Assembly (NCBI GenBank): GCA_964023205.1
Contig: OZ026839.1
Coordinates: 12,802,386-12,866,385, forward strand
DNA: 64,000 nucleotides
Direction of reading: 5' to 3'
Source: Lutraria lutraria
Lineage: Eukaryota; Mollusca; Bivalvia; Venerida; Mactridae
Part shown: one piece after another, positions 49,781-60,894 of the stretch
How the letters are laid out: each line of letters opens with the position of its first letter
Position numbering within the stretch: position 1 is the stretch's first letter
The notes under the pieces: generated by a model
Told to the model about the DNA's origin: nothing
Databases searched by the model: none
Seen by the model: only the letters and a program-made list of their open reading frames with translations
Made by a program: the position numbers and the translations under genes

Positions 49781-51569
49781 ACATTATTTTCCTGAACCTA
49801 ATTATGTACATGAAATAGGAAACTATTTGTCTAATTGCATTAGTTGAAGGAAATGAATCGTGCTTATTGTATGTTTTTAAATACTGTGTTATCAATTTAT
49901 TGATTAATTATATTGTAGCTGAAGCTGTACAAAGGACAATTCAAAGTGTTCAGGAAGCTGATGTTAAGGTGGTGTTGAGACAGTGCCTAGGTAGTATGTA
50001 CCAACAGTAACGAGGGATAGTGGAAAAAGAAGCGAAAAATAATATTAATCTACTAAATACAATTACATGAATGACCAAAATGAACTTTTATAGTGTTTTT
50101 AAGTTTTTGGTTAAGACTTTTGGAAGATATATACAGTGTATTTTTAATTTGTTACTTAGCATTAGTAATTTTGTATTTGTTTATGTATGAGTATGATTAA
50201 TTGTGTGAATAATTAAATTTAGAAGTGCCAAATAGTACAATATCACTGACCGCATTCATATTTTAAACATAGGATTTGCAGAGTAATGAAAATCTAAGTT
50301 ATATATTGATTTCTTATTGTATTTTTCATTCTTCATGTATTTGGGTTTCATTTTAGCTTAATTGTCATAACATTTAATACATTAGATAGTGGAAACATAG
50401 CTAGAATTTGAATATAGTTTTTATCATAATGGGTCTGGGACTCTATTCCAGTTCATACCCTATGAACTTTCAAGAGCTACATTAAGACTCATGTATATCA
50501 TTTTTCTACTGTTATATTTTGCCCCATAATTTAACAATTAAGCACTTGTTGTTTTTTTTAAAAAAGAGAGCAATATTAATCTATCCTTAGTATTAAACCT
50601 TAAATTTTACTTTGAAATTATTTCTATTTCATGGAAGGAGTGTTTAGATTTGGAATACTAATCTGGAGCCCAGTCCCATAATTAAGATCATGAGATGTAC
50701 ATGATCACCATGATGTTGATTAAATAAATATAGAAAATACTCTATTTATTTTGTTATCTTAATGAAAGATGACCTGTTAGAAATTAACAAATATATGAAA
50801 TAACTTGTAGTAGCTTTGTAACCAAACTTTCTCACTCGGGCTAGTTTGATTGTTTCCTAACATGACAGCAGACTATGATCCATGTATCAACAAGTATGAG
50901 TTTATACAATATTTATCTTACTAGCTTCTATTCGCAGTAGGTCTATACCAGTATTTTAGGGGTCATTAAAGCGATTCCTGGAATATCGGCAGAACATCGG
51001 ATAAATGTCGGGGAAATCCTGTTCGGCCGACATCGAGCCGCGTTGCAAATTCGAGGCGGGTCGATGTCGGAACGATCAAGATGCCGATATAGGGCCAACA
51101 TTGATGGCAATATCGGCTTGATGTCGGGCCGACGTAGTGATGCTGGCTGGGAAGTAAGGTAATTTTGACGCAACAAGAGGTGTCTTCCGTGTTGACGCTG
51201 ATATCGGAGAATCAACAAATTCTTCCCCTGATACTACTGTGCGCTTTCCAAATGTTGTATCACGAGACTGAGAAAGAAATCTTTAAAAAGTCTTTAAGAA
51301 TGATACTCCTAAATTATTCATATGGTTCAAAGTTCATCGGAAGCAAAGATTTCTACTTTTATAGACAAAGGACGAATCATTCCGTTCCAACTTAACAATT
51401 CATGCGCCGCAAATGGTTTCATGTACTTAGCCCACCCGCTAAGCTCAACGAGGGAGCGTTTGGAGTTAAAACGTTGGAATTCTGTGTTATCATCTTCCAC
51501 CGTAGGTCAAAATGTTTCATGTCGCGGTAAATTTACTGGTGGAGACTCCATGAACTGTGGTTAGGTTAA

Positions 51570-53509
51570 CAGTTCGTATGTATATAACTGCGATAACATT
51601 CCAGAAACCTAAGGGCAACACGTTGAGCCCCCTTTGTCAAGAGACAAAAGATTTGTATAAAATGATCAAATGGTTGTTTTGGACCAACCTGTAAAATTCG
51701 ACATTAATGTGTAACCTCGATCTTTGAGGTACACACACGTATCTTAGATGTGACAGACCGTCTCATCATAGTGAACATCTCCCATCTAATGACAGAACAA
51801 TGGTCCAGACAAGCATGACTTGGACAGACGGACGGATGGACAGACTCACACACACCGAACAAACCGCAATTGTTGCTCGACAAAGATCGGTGTAAACTAA
51901 AAGCTTATTAAACATTCTCAAAAAATCAATATAGAATGAACTTTATTCACTGAAAGTATTATTCACAAACAAACAACGCAATTTCATTCAATTCTAAAAT
52001 AATTTGATTATTGATTAAAATGGTTGAAAATGAAACAATAAGCTCATGACTGAAAGAAAATCAAAATATCCTTAAAGCTTCTTGTTGCTTCTTTCGCATG
52101 GTTGAAAGTGTAGCATTCAATATTAATGTTTATCTCCCAAAATTCATGAAAATAAAAATTAGACTAACTTCAGTTATCAATGTTAAAATAAGCACGTTCA
52201 AAACTATAACACACAATGTGAGCAGAAATTAAAGTTTAGTTAAGTAATCCAGTTTATGAACTTATTATTGGCTCAATCGTTAGGGACAGCATGTTCATGA
52301 ATTAATATAACTCTAAGTCATCAATTCGACCTATATTGTATTGTTTGTACATGTTTACTTGACGATGACCTGTAATGTTTAAGTCTAAAAGAAGTATCTG
52401 TTCTGAATGAAATTTATAAATAAACATCAAAATTTTATGTCTAGAAGATCTTACAGGTACGTGTAGTCAATATTTATTGATTTTTTAAACGAGTCGTTTT
52501 AAAATGATAAAAACAAGGGTTTGTCGAGTTTTAATCGTTAGTAGATATCGACCTCATTGCAAATGACTAAGAATGATAGATTCTGTTTATGACATAACGC
52601 AAAAACAGTTGATAACTTTCAAAATTCTCTCTTAATGTAAAAGACTAATTAGTGAGCCATATTGTTTTTATTTTTGACAATGAATATGAATATGTGATTA
52701 AGTCTAATTTGCATAAATAAATCACTAGTAGTGGTTCACTGGAAATAATACATGGGTTAAAACCTCGTACAGCCCGTTCGTCAAGTAAGCATATTATTTA
52801 AGCAGCGTCGTATCCCGTATTAAAATAGATCAAAACAATGTTTTACCGTTTTTTGAACTATTTATAAAGCATCGACACATCATTGCTAAATATGGCACAA
52901 ATCGCAAAAATATACAAACAAACTATAACAAGAAAAATTATAACAAAACGTTATAGGTAGACGAATTACAAGAAGCAAATTGGTTTATGTTTTTTGTATG
53001 AAGTTGCTTTTTTCAAAAAGGATATTGACTGTATATTTTATTCAATCCTACATTAAGGAGAGCATAAAATATTTACATAATATGAGTAATACACGTTATA
53101 ATGACAATCATGAGTATTTGACAAATGAAAAAATGCATGCATATAATTCACATGGTAATATCATACCCTACATAAATCAAATAGAATCAACCCTAAATGT
53201 TAACCAATTCACCATAAATCTGAGCACTATCATACAACAACATTGAACTTCAAATAGCCACACAACAACTTATCTAGGCAATGCCTTCATGATTTACTTA
53301 CCTGTCAACTATTTATAGATTCAGTGTCATCACCATTAGCCAATCAAATGGCCAGGATTAGCCAAACTAGTAATACACTATACTATATCCTCGCAAACAA
53401 CTATAGTAAACTAATACTCATAAGTATAATTCGTCTAGAAAATACACAATGCATCAAACAAATCAATTCTTTATACAACAATAAGGACTCGTTCAGCGAC
53501 ATAACAATT
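51570..53509. other. No recognised gene
   Basis: AT-rich intergenic DNA with small open frames lacking family signatures. Confidence 0.45.
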
Positions 53510-53705
53510 AATAAGAGCGTCGCGAGCGGTCCAGATGCTCGTCTGATCACCGCCTGAGCAGTGAGATATATCCATCTATTAAGTGTCATGTTGATTGCTA
53601 CCTCTTATAGTTTCTGAGTTATGAGCTGCATTGAAGTTGTGCACGATACAGACGCCGCAGTGATCACAATAGCTCGACTTTTTCTACGAAAACAGTCGAG
53701 CTAAA
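53510..53705. repeat. Dispersed repeat edge with terminal hairpin
   Basis: GAGCGTCGCGAGCGGTCCAG at the left, GAGTTATGAGCTGCATTGAA in the middle, and a hairpin TAGCTCGACTTTTTCTACGA, AAACAGTCGAGCTA at the right end. The wording resembles non-coding dispersed repeats, but there is only one copy in this window, so the assignment is tentative. Confidence 0.35.
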
Positions 53706-53972
53706 ATTATCTTTTTATTTCAGACAGACTTATGTTTTAGCATTCGGATGAATTAGAAGTAATCTTGTACACGGCACTAAGACAAGTATATGAGAGTGGC
53801 ATTATTAATGCACCACACGCAGTGATCGGTTCGACATTTAAACCATTTAAACGTACATGTATTGTCAAAAAACATTTGACATAATGATAAAACATGGTTG
53901 TCGTCAAATAAACAAATTGGCAGTAAACATATCAACGTACAAGTTGTACTGAAAAGCATGTGTACACATGTT

Positions 53973-54146
53973 CAGTACAACCTCTCCAAAGCGGCCCTCT
54001 CTTGAGCAACAACCTCTCTTCAACGTAGCATATTCATTCCTACTGCATGATTTAGCTATTAATTTAACCTCTCCAGAGCAACAACCTATCAACAAAATAC
54101 ATAGTTTGCTACTCCCAAATAGTGTTACTTTGTAAAGGCTCCACTG
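53973..54146. mobile_element. Short pogo-like MITE, second copy
   Basis: Starts CAGTACAACCTCTCCAAAG and ends as the inverse of CAGTGGAGCCTTTACAAAG, followed by TA. The interior CTCTTGAGCAACAACCTC matches the element at 9867-10026. Confidence 0.7.
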
Positions 54147-54908
54147 TATTATGTAAAGATATACACGATGATCACAGTTTTGTTTCGTAAGGTACTTGTT
54201 CCAACAGTCTGTGTTACAATCAACAGTTATATAATAGTGTTCATAAAATCTCCTGTTCCTCGCCTCGTTTCTAATGGACGTTGCTCTGTGTAGTTATATC
54301 ACTCAAAATCTCCTAGCTTGGCGTGTTATTTCCTGAAAGCACAGTCAAATGTAATACTAGTATAATGCATTTCAATACCAACAAAGTGTCAAGGAAACTT
54401 GAGACTTGAAAACTTGATATCATTGTTCGCCTATCGCCTCCAAAACAAGAGCGCTCAACATTATAAAACACCAAGCATTTCAAAGCCAAACAACAAGAAA
54501 GTCTTGTAGCATTAAAAAATAAGTGTTTATTCTATACGTACACGCTCTAGGAATAACAGAAAGTTTCAGTCACTAATGAGCCCATAGTTGTTACTTTTGT
54601 CCACGGAAAGTAAACATCACATGATTGTGACCTATTAATAAGTTTTATGCTAAAAAAACAGTTTGGAAAAAATCATCAGCAGTAAAGGATTCATTACTAT
54701 CCTACATAAATGCATATATTCTTTTATTTTATTCAAAATAATTGGTGAAGCCATAAAGCTCCACTAGGGACTGTACTGGCTGTGAATATTTAATATAATT
54801 TTAGTATGTCCGCTTTATTCTGAATTTCAAAAACTTGTTTACCAATATCCTATTTTACACGACTTGCCTTGAATATATGTAATAACATCATGAACTTCAA
54901 TATTTAAC
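54147..54908. other. No recognised feature
   Basis: AT-rich intergenic DNA. Confidence 0.45.
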
Positions 54909-55740
54909 AAGAGCTCCGCGGTCGAAGACATATGCCCCCCCCCAACAGGGCCTAGGCACAGAATTTTCAATCAATGCACCTGCGAGGTATGAGGCCCATT
55001 GGTCAATCCGTTGACGAGTTATCGCTCAAACGATTTTCACACTCCATGACACAGTGACCTTCACCTTTGACCTAGTGACCCCAATTTCAATAGGGGCCAT
55101 CTACTGTCCAAGACCAATGCACCTTTGAAGTATCAGGCCCATCGGTCAATCCGTTGACGAGTTATCGATCGGAAACGATTTTCGCACTCAAGGTCACAGT
55201 GACCTTGACCTTTTACCTAGTGACCCCCAATTTCAATAGGGGTCACCTAGTGTCCAAGGCCAGTGCACCTGCAAAATATCAGGACCATCGGTGAATCCAT
55301 TGACGAGTTATGGATCGGAAACGATTATCACACTCAAAGACACAGTGACCTTGACCTTTGACCTAGTGACCCCAAATTCAATAGGATCACCTAGCGTCCA
55401 AGGCCAGTGTATCTGCGAAGTATAAGGCCCATCGGTCAATCTGTTGACGTGTTATCGATCGGAAACGATTTTCACACTCCATGTCACAGTTACCTTGACC
55501 TTTGTCCTAGTGATCCTAATTTCAATAGGGGTCATCTACTGTCGACGGCAAATGCACCTGCGAAGTATCAGGCCAATCGCTCAATCCGTTGAAGAGTTAT
55601 CGATCGGAAACAATTTTCACACTCAATGTCACAGTGACCTTGACCTTTGACCTAGTGACCCCAATTTCTATAGGGGTCATCTCCTGTCCAATGCCAATGT
55701 ACCTGCGAAGTATCAGGCCCATCGGTCAATCCACATTTTA
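54909..55740. repeat. AAGAGCTCCGCGGTCG element with about 145-bp tandem units
   Basis: Starts AAGAGCTCCGCGGTCGAAGA then CATATGCCCCC. Five to six units follow, each with CAGTGACCTTGACCTTTGAC, CTAGTGACCCC, AATTTCAATAGGGG, ATCAGGCCCATCGGTCAATC and CGTTGACGAGTTATCGATCG. The end is truncated. A shorter single-unit copy with both ends is at 60103-60484. Two short plus-strand frames inside are products of the repeat. Confidence 0.85.
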
Positions 55741-56220
55741 GCCATATAAATCCACTTATGGACACTTTTTAAGTGACTCCGGTTGAACAAAGAGTCCTAA
55801 TCCTAACCCTAGAGTCACCCAAACCCAATTTGTTTGTACAGACAAACCTCTATCCGACAAAACAATATAATGAAAGAAGGACAATTGTATTAGATAAATA
55901 GTTATAGATAAACAATTTGGTATTTAGATTATTTGTGTATTGAACGCTTTATTTACAGCCACGCTTTTCGTACCAGTTTATGTTTTCTGCTTCTAAAGTA
56001 AGCAACCACATGCTCTTCATTGCATTTCTTTACATATATAAAATCAATTACCGCCAATTCAGCTCTATTTACTTGACTACAAACATCATAAATTAATTTC
56101 AGTTTACGTCAATATATATTTTGACTTGATATGACTTTACAAGTCATTTGGTAGCCGTAGAATGGAAAACTAACTTGCATTATAAAAATATCACATTTCT
56201 GAGCGGGCTTTGATAAAAAT
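55741..56220. other. No recognised feature
   Basis: AT-rich intergenic DNA. Confidence 0.4.
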
Positions 56221-56877
56221 TATTGTACCTCACCCCTGTTTCCAATGTAAAGTCGCCTATACCTGAGCGGGCATTAATTTTTAATAACACACTGTAATAA
56301 TACATACGCAGAAATAATGCGCGTACAGTACAAACAGATTTTCGGTTATTAGATCATTTTCCATTTGTTTGACGAGTTGTTTATAATAAAATCTGTTCTA
56401 TATTGTACATTCTGCTTGAAAATACTTTAAATTAGACCACAATTTCGTTTACTGAGTTTGAAGCGCTAATAAAAGCTTGATAGTCTCTTTAATGTCACAG
56501 CTTATGAAAATGTTGTGACATCATATTTTTCTTTTTATATATCTATGAAATCTTCGGTATAATAAAATAAATATCACATGTCTGAGAGGGCGTTATTAAA
56601 AATCGCCAACCCTCGGTCAAGATTACTTTTTCTCGCGCGGACAATTTTTAATAACGCTCTCTGATTAATTTGATATTTATATATTGTCAGCGCGAGAAAA
56701 ATAGTGTTGACTGAGGCAGCGCCGAGTTCAACATTACTTTTTCGAGAGCTGGCGATTTTTAATAACTGAAAATCTGATTGAAGTGTACAAGCATCATTTC
56801 TGCGCATGTGTTATTAAAAGTTATTGCCCGCTCAGGTACAGGCGACTTTAAATTTGAAACGGGAGTGAGGTATAATA
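56221..56877. mobile_element. Element with roughly 70-bp terminal inverted repeats
   Basis: The left end begins TATTGTACCTCACCCCTGTT and continues to CCTGAGCGGGCATTAATTTT. The reverse complement of the right end begins TATTATACCTCACTCCCGTT and continues to CCTGAGCGGGCAATAACTTT. The interior repeats GGCG(T/A)TT.TTAAAAATCGCC words. No transposase. It ends 13 bases from the stop codon of TPR-TIR copy B. Confidence 0.75.
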
Positions 56878-56889
56878 GAAATATTTCAC

Positions 56890-59223
56890 TTACATTTCTG
56901 TGTCTCCCTTTGCAAGACGAACTAGCAGATTCTGAATGAAGCTATAATCAACTTCCTTTTCATCTTCTGTTTCAAAGTTGTAGCTAACAGTATTAAGTAA
57001 GGAAGAAGGTACATCTGACTGCCTTGTTTTGGTGGAGACGAGGGTCAAGAAATTACCATGACCCCTTTCCAAAACAATCTTTTTGGTCATTTCAAAATTC
57101 CACATCAAATGTCTATCGTTGCGTTTAGAGTCATGTTCAAAGTCGTAGATTATAAGGAAGTGGTTAGATTGTTTCACATTTTTTTCAAGTATTTGATCTT
57201 CTGACTTTCCAAACTCTATAATGTCGAGTGTGTTAAGAGTCGCTGTTACACCTAGCGTGGTTAGTATTTCATGTATTTCCATTCCGTTGTCTTCATTTCC
57301 GGGGTCGCAGAGAATACATATTCTGAAAGCTGTTTTGCCAATTCCTTCTCCAGTTTTTTTGCGATCTTTATCAGAGCGTGCAGACAGCCTTTTGGCATAG
57401 TTCTCTCGACAAAATTCGAATGCATTGTCAAATCTTAATCGGGCTACTTCTTTATCGCCATTGTAGTATGCATCCATCGCAGCGTCTACATTACCCTGTA
57501 TATATACATGTATTTTCTTTTTGACACAATCTGTCCACGTAGGAAGGCACTTCAATATACCCAATACAACACCCGCGTCATCAGATTTCTCCATTTTCCA
57601 ATAATGTTCAATCATTTCTAGATGTATCTCTGCTCTTTCTCCCTCCGTAGAAGCCATTGCTAGAAGTTTAGAAAGTACGTCTACGGCATCTCCATATGCT
57701 TTGATTTTCTTGTATAAGAAAATAAGATCTTTCAAAGTCTGTTTAGTCTTTGCTTCCCCCAAAAGCAATGATTGAAGAGTTGGTACAGATTCCCAACTAT
57801 TAGCAAGCTCGGGTAAGTTAGCAACTATGTTGCATGAAATTTCGAGTGATTTTTTAAAATACACTTTCATGTTCTCGTCGAGTTTTTTCGTATTTTCTAA
57901 AGATGCACTCTTTAATGTATCTTGTATGCAAAATCCTAATTGTTCATATACATTTGCACGAAGCACTAGAGATAATCGTTTATTACTCAGCAAGCTTTTG
58001 AATGTTTCAAAAGCTAGTTCGATTTGATTAGTTTGTCGAAAGACGAATCCTTTATCGTACGTTGCCTCATTGTTAATAGCCAATTCATTCGCAGCATCAA
58101 TGTTTTTAATGATTTCCTCGACTGATTCTTTGTGTTCATCCAAATCAATGTACTTGATTACTTTGGGACTTTTTATCCAGGTATTCTTTGCCATTTCATC
58201 ATTTGCTTTTTGTTCAGTATCAGATTCCTTTCGAATTTCAGGTATTGTATTTTCTAACTGAATCTTCAAAACTGAGGCCAAATGATGATGGCTAAAGGAT
58301 GTAGGTCGGATTTTAATGGTCTCCTTAAAAAAGTAGATGGATTTATCTACATTTAGGCTAGATTCGTAGTGTCTTCCACATCGATCTAGTACAAACGTAT
58401 CGTCTTCTTGCAGTCCAAAGGCTTTCTCAAAATACTCATCTGCTGTCATGTGAAGATCAGGGTCCTCGGGTAGAATATCTTTAACTTGGACTGAACGTAA
58501 ATAGCCTTTTGATTTGATATCGTCCATAATCTCGCCGAGCAAAACATACGCTCTCGGTTTATAGAATTTACAAATATCTGATTTCCCATCACTCTTAATT
58601 ATGTTTCTGCACAATTCACAAACAGAGGCACAGTGTGTTTCTGTAACTACAAGATCGGATTCATTGCAAACATTGGACGTTTTGAAAAGACGTGACTGAG
58701 CAAGAGCACATCCAAATGACCAAATACAAATATTATCCTCAACATTTAGACTGGCAGCTTTGAACAAAACCTCGTGATAAATCTCATAAGCCTTTTTGTA
58801 AAACTGAATTCCCAATCGTGCATAGGTATACGCAATTTCAGCTTTTGCCTCGATCATTTTTAAGGTATTGCTTTCTGTGGCAACAAGTTGTTCACATATG
58901 TCTCTGATCTCAGCATTCTCTTCGGTTTTCAACAAAATCCAACCAAGATTACACAGACCTATGATATTGCCTGGGCACAGGTCCAGGGACTTTTGGTTAT
59001 ATGCAAAAGCACCTTCTGGGTCCTTGATGCAGAATTTCAAAAATGAGATTAAGTTATACGCCCTACACTTTTCCATCTGACTTTTATGATTGTCTAATTC
59101 TTCGATCAGGTCTTTTAGTTTCAGTTTAATGTAACGCTTAGTTAAGTTAGTTATCTCGCTAGCAATTGAAAATGAGCTAAAGTAGTTCAGCAATTTGTCC
59201 TCAAATTCTTTTTCTGTTTCCAT
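56890..59223 (-). CDS. IFIT-like TPR protein with C-terminal TIR-like domain, copy B
   Basis: An uninterrupted 777-residue frame, collinear with 34686-37067. The N-terminal helices contain CRAYNLISFLKFCIKDPEGA and NIIGLCNLGWILLKTEE; further on come VLDRCGRHYESSLNVDKSIY and RPTSFSHHHLASVLK, an IFIT-like TPR pattern. From about residue 633 the TIR-like domain shows FRICILCDPGNEDNG, LGVTATLNTLD, SNHFLIIYDFEHD and LMWNFEMTKKIV. E711 and the preceding W match the WxxE-type arrangement of catalytic TIR domains. GRGHGNF/ERGHGNF and LTLVSTKT are shared with copy A. No signal peptide or membrane helix. The start METEKEFE aligns with copy A. An AACAACACAG acceptor-like site lies 10 bases before the ATG, and a candidate first exon lies at 63677-63763. 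The 3' end borders a transposon. Confidence 0.88.
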   Translation of the reverse strand: METEKEFEDKLLNYFSSFSIASEITNLTKRYIKLKLKDLIEELDNHKSQMEKCRAYNLISFLKFCIKDPEGAFAYNQKSLDLCPGNIIGLCNLGWILLKTEENAEIRDICEQLVATESNTLKMIEAKAEIAYTYARLGIQFYKKAYEIYHEVLFKAASLNVEDNICIWSFGCALAQSRLFKTSNVCNESDLVVTETHCASVCELCRNIIKSDGKSDICKFYKPRAYVLLGEIMDDIKSKGYLRSVQVKDILPEDPDLHMTADEYFEKAFGLQEDDTFVLDRCGRHYESSLNVDKSIYFFKETIKIRPTSFSHHHLASVLKIQLENTIPEIRKESDTEQKANDEMAKNTWIKSPKVIKYIDLDEHKESVEEIIKNIDAANELAINNEATYDKGFVFRQTNQIELAFETFKSLLSNKRLSLVLRANVYEQLGFCIQDTLKSASLENTKKLDENMKVYFKKSLEISCNIVANLPELANSWESVPTLQSLLLGEAKTKQTLKDLIFLYKKIKAYGDAVDVLSKLLAMASTEGERAEIHLEMIEHYWKMEKSDDAGVVLGILKCLPTWTDCVKKKIHVYIQGNVDAAMDAYYNGDKEVARLRFDNAFEFCRENYAKRLSARSDKDRKKTGEGIGKTAFRICILCDPGNEDNGMEIHEILTTLGVTATLNTLDIIEFGKSEDQILEKNVKQSNHFLIIYDFEHDSKRNDRHLMWNFEMTKKIVLERGHGNFLTLVSTKTRQSDVPSSLLNTVSYNFETEDEKEVDYSFIQNLLVRLAKGDTEM

Positions 59224-60102
59224 GATGAGTGTCTGTGTTGTTTCAAATTAGGTTTCAAAATAATTATTCTTGTTAAGCTCTTCTTTCACAATGGTCTGTT
59301 CATGGCTGACAAATGTTAAAACTTTCCATAACTTTCAAAATAATTTGTCAGTTACTCTTAGTTCCTGATGCAGTCATTGTAATGTTCGTGTTATGTCTGT
59401 AATATAAAAAAAAAAATTATGAAACAGTAAAAATTCAGTTAAGTTATTCAAATACTTAGTAGCGTGTGTGTGATGGTGGATGCATGCGTGCGAAGGTGCG
59501 AGGGTGTGTGCGTGCTGTTTGTGGCAATTGGCGTTATGCATACTGCCTTCATCCAAATGGTCACAGAAAACACGTGTCGAGAAATGGGTTCGAACTAAAG
59601 AACTGTTGTCCGTTCATCTCACATGGACGGATTTAATGAATGCCACTTAAGCTTGTAACGCGGTTCAAATTAGTAATTACCCACAAAAAGCTGATTCACA
59701 TGAAAAACTACCCATATACAAAATTGTGTCCGACACTACATTTTACACTAATGCACTGAATTTTGTATGCGCTAAAATCAGTAAGTTATTATTGAATACA
59801 TCGTGTTATACACTGCAGTGCGTCCTAAATTGTCACTTATCGTTTTTTGATGAATTGTAAAATAAACATGCATTTGTATCTGACATGAGATAACACGTTA
59901 TGAAGTACACATTCATGTAATTTGTCGATTGTTAACGTCGATAATATGGGTATAGCCAGTCGTAACTTGACATAGTACTGGGGATGGAAATTGCGGGAAA
60001 TTTCGTATCGCGATGTATTGCGATACTGTATTGCAATACGTATTGCTATGTATTTAGAGTTTAAAACTCTTGATTGTATTCAAACTTAGATTTTAATGAA
60101 AC
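59224..60102. other. Upstream of TPR-TIR copy B; no gene recognised
   Basis: The interval contains a GT-rich simple-sequence stretch near 59460-59520. From about 59960, a palindrome-rich TATCGCGATGTATTGCGATA zone pairs in style with 60670-60750 (AGTATCGCGATACGGGGTAG). The two may be ends of one element into which the 60103-60484 repeat inserted. Confidence 0.35.
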
Positions 60103-60484
60103 AAGAGCTCCGCGGTCGGAGACATATGCCCCCAAAACAGGGCCTTGACGCAGATTTTTGTGCAACAAAACTGATTATGCGTATTAATTTTATTAGGTTA
60201 GGGAGACTAAGTCACTGGTTAGTTTTCTGTCGACACAGTAACATATTATGCACTTCTGTTTAATCATTTTTCACACACTCAAGGTCACAGTGACCTTGAC
60301 CTTTGACATAATGACCCCAATTTCAATAGGGGTAATCTACTGTCTAAGGCCAATGTACCTGCGAAGTACCAGGCCCATCAGTCAATCCGTTGATGAGTAA
60401 TCCATCGGAAACTAACTGCTCTACCGACCGACCGACCGACATCCAGCAAAACAATCTACCCCCTCTTCTTCAAAGGGGGCATAA
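60103..60484. mobile_element. Short copy of the AAGAGCTCCGCGGTCG element
   Basis: Begins AAGAGCTCCGCGGTCGGAGA then CATATGCCCCC and ends CTTCAAAGGGGGCATA, so TATGCCCCC forms a terminal inverted repeat. One ACCTTGACCTTTGAC unit and a GACCGACCGACCGACC tract lie inside. Same family as 54909-55740. Confidence 0.75.
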
Positions 60485-60894
60485 ATATGTAGTTTCGTTA
60501 ATAATTTGCATGATGGTATCTTTATTTAAGCTATCACAAAGTAACTAATGAAAATATCAGTGACTATACCTTTACGCTAAAATGAATTATTGGAAAACCA
60601 AAAACAAAAATGTTTTCCGGTCGAATTAGGCTACTGCTGATACAATACAAGTTGAAGTTGTCAATATCAATTTAATTTAAAAGTATCGCGATACGGGGTA
60701 GAACCGTACCGGTACGTATTGCATCAATATACCGGTATTATCGCGCATTACTAATAAATACCATATGCAGTTAAATAGCGATATCCAGGCCACTTTTAGA
60801 ACATGATCGGTCTAAATAATAAGTTTGTTTCATAATCAAATGACTAATAAAGTAAATATTGTACAAAAGCAACGTTCACAATATATGTGAAGTT

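Larger units (their letters stand above)
47810..51151. mobile_element. 3.34-kb element with terminal inverted repeats CCCAGCCAGCATCAC
   Basis: The left end reads CCCAGCCAGCATCACTATGT then CGGCCCCAC. The reverse complement of the right end reads CCCAGCCAGCATCACTACGT then CGGCCCGAC, so the terminal repeats are at least 28 bp with two mismatches. Subterminal zones carry several TCGG(C/G)CCGAC(A/G)T words. A related uninterrupted sequence at 38750-38830 shows the empty site. No clean target duplication is seen. No transposase frame is recognised; the interior is AT-rich and holds two tRNA-like units, so it is likely non-autonomous or composite. Confidence 0.75.
47630..51420 (-). repeat. Split paralogous segment of the TPR-TIR flank
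   Basis: 47630-47809 plus 51152-51420 together match 38500-39020 (for example CGACAAGA, GTAACAA / GCAACAAGA, GTGTTGACGCTGA, AACAAATTCTTCC, CTGTGCGCTTTC). The two halves are separated by the inserted element at 47810-51151. No intact TPR-TIR frame is present. Confidence 0.7.

Noticed and set aside
49710..49895. Minus-strand 61-codon frame
   Set aside because: It runs antisense through the second tRNA-like unit and has no family signature.
52980..53246. Plus-strand 88-codon frame
   Set aside because: AT-driven composition rich in N, I, Y and K, with no motif, splice context or homology that I can recognise.
55407..55650. Overlapping plus-strand frames with SIRPI.QSV.-type repeats
   Set aside because: They track the roughly 145-bp unit of the dispersed repeat at 54909-55740.
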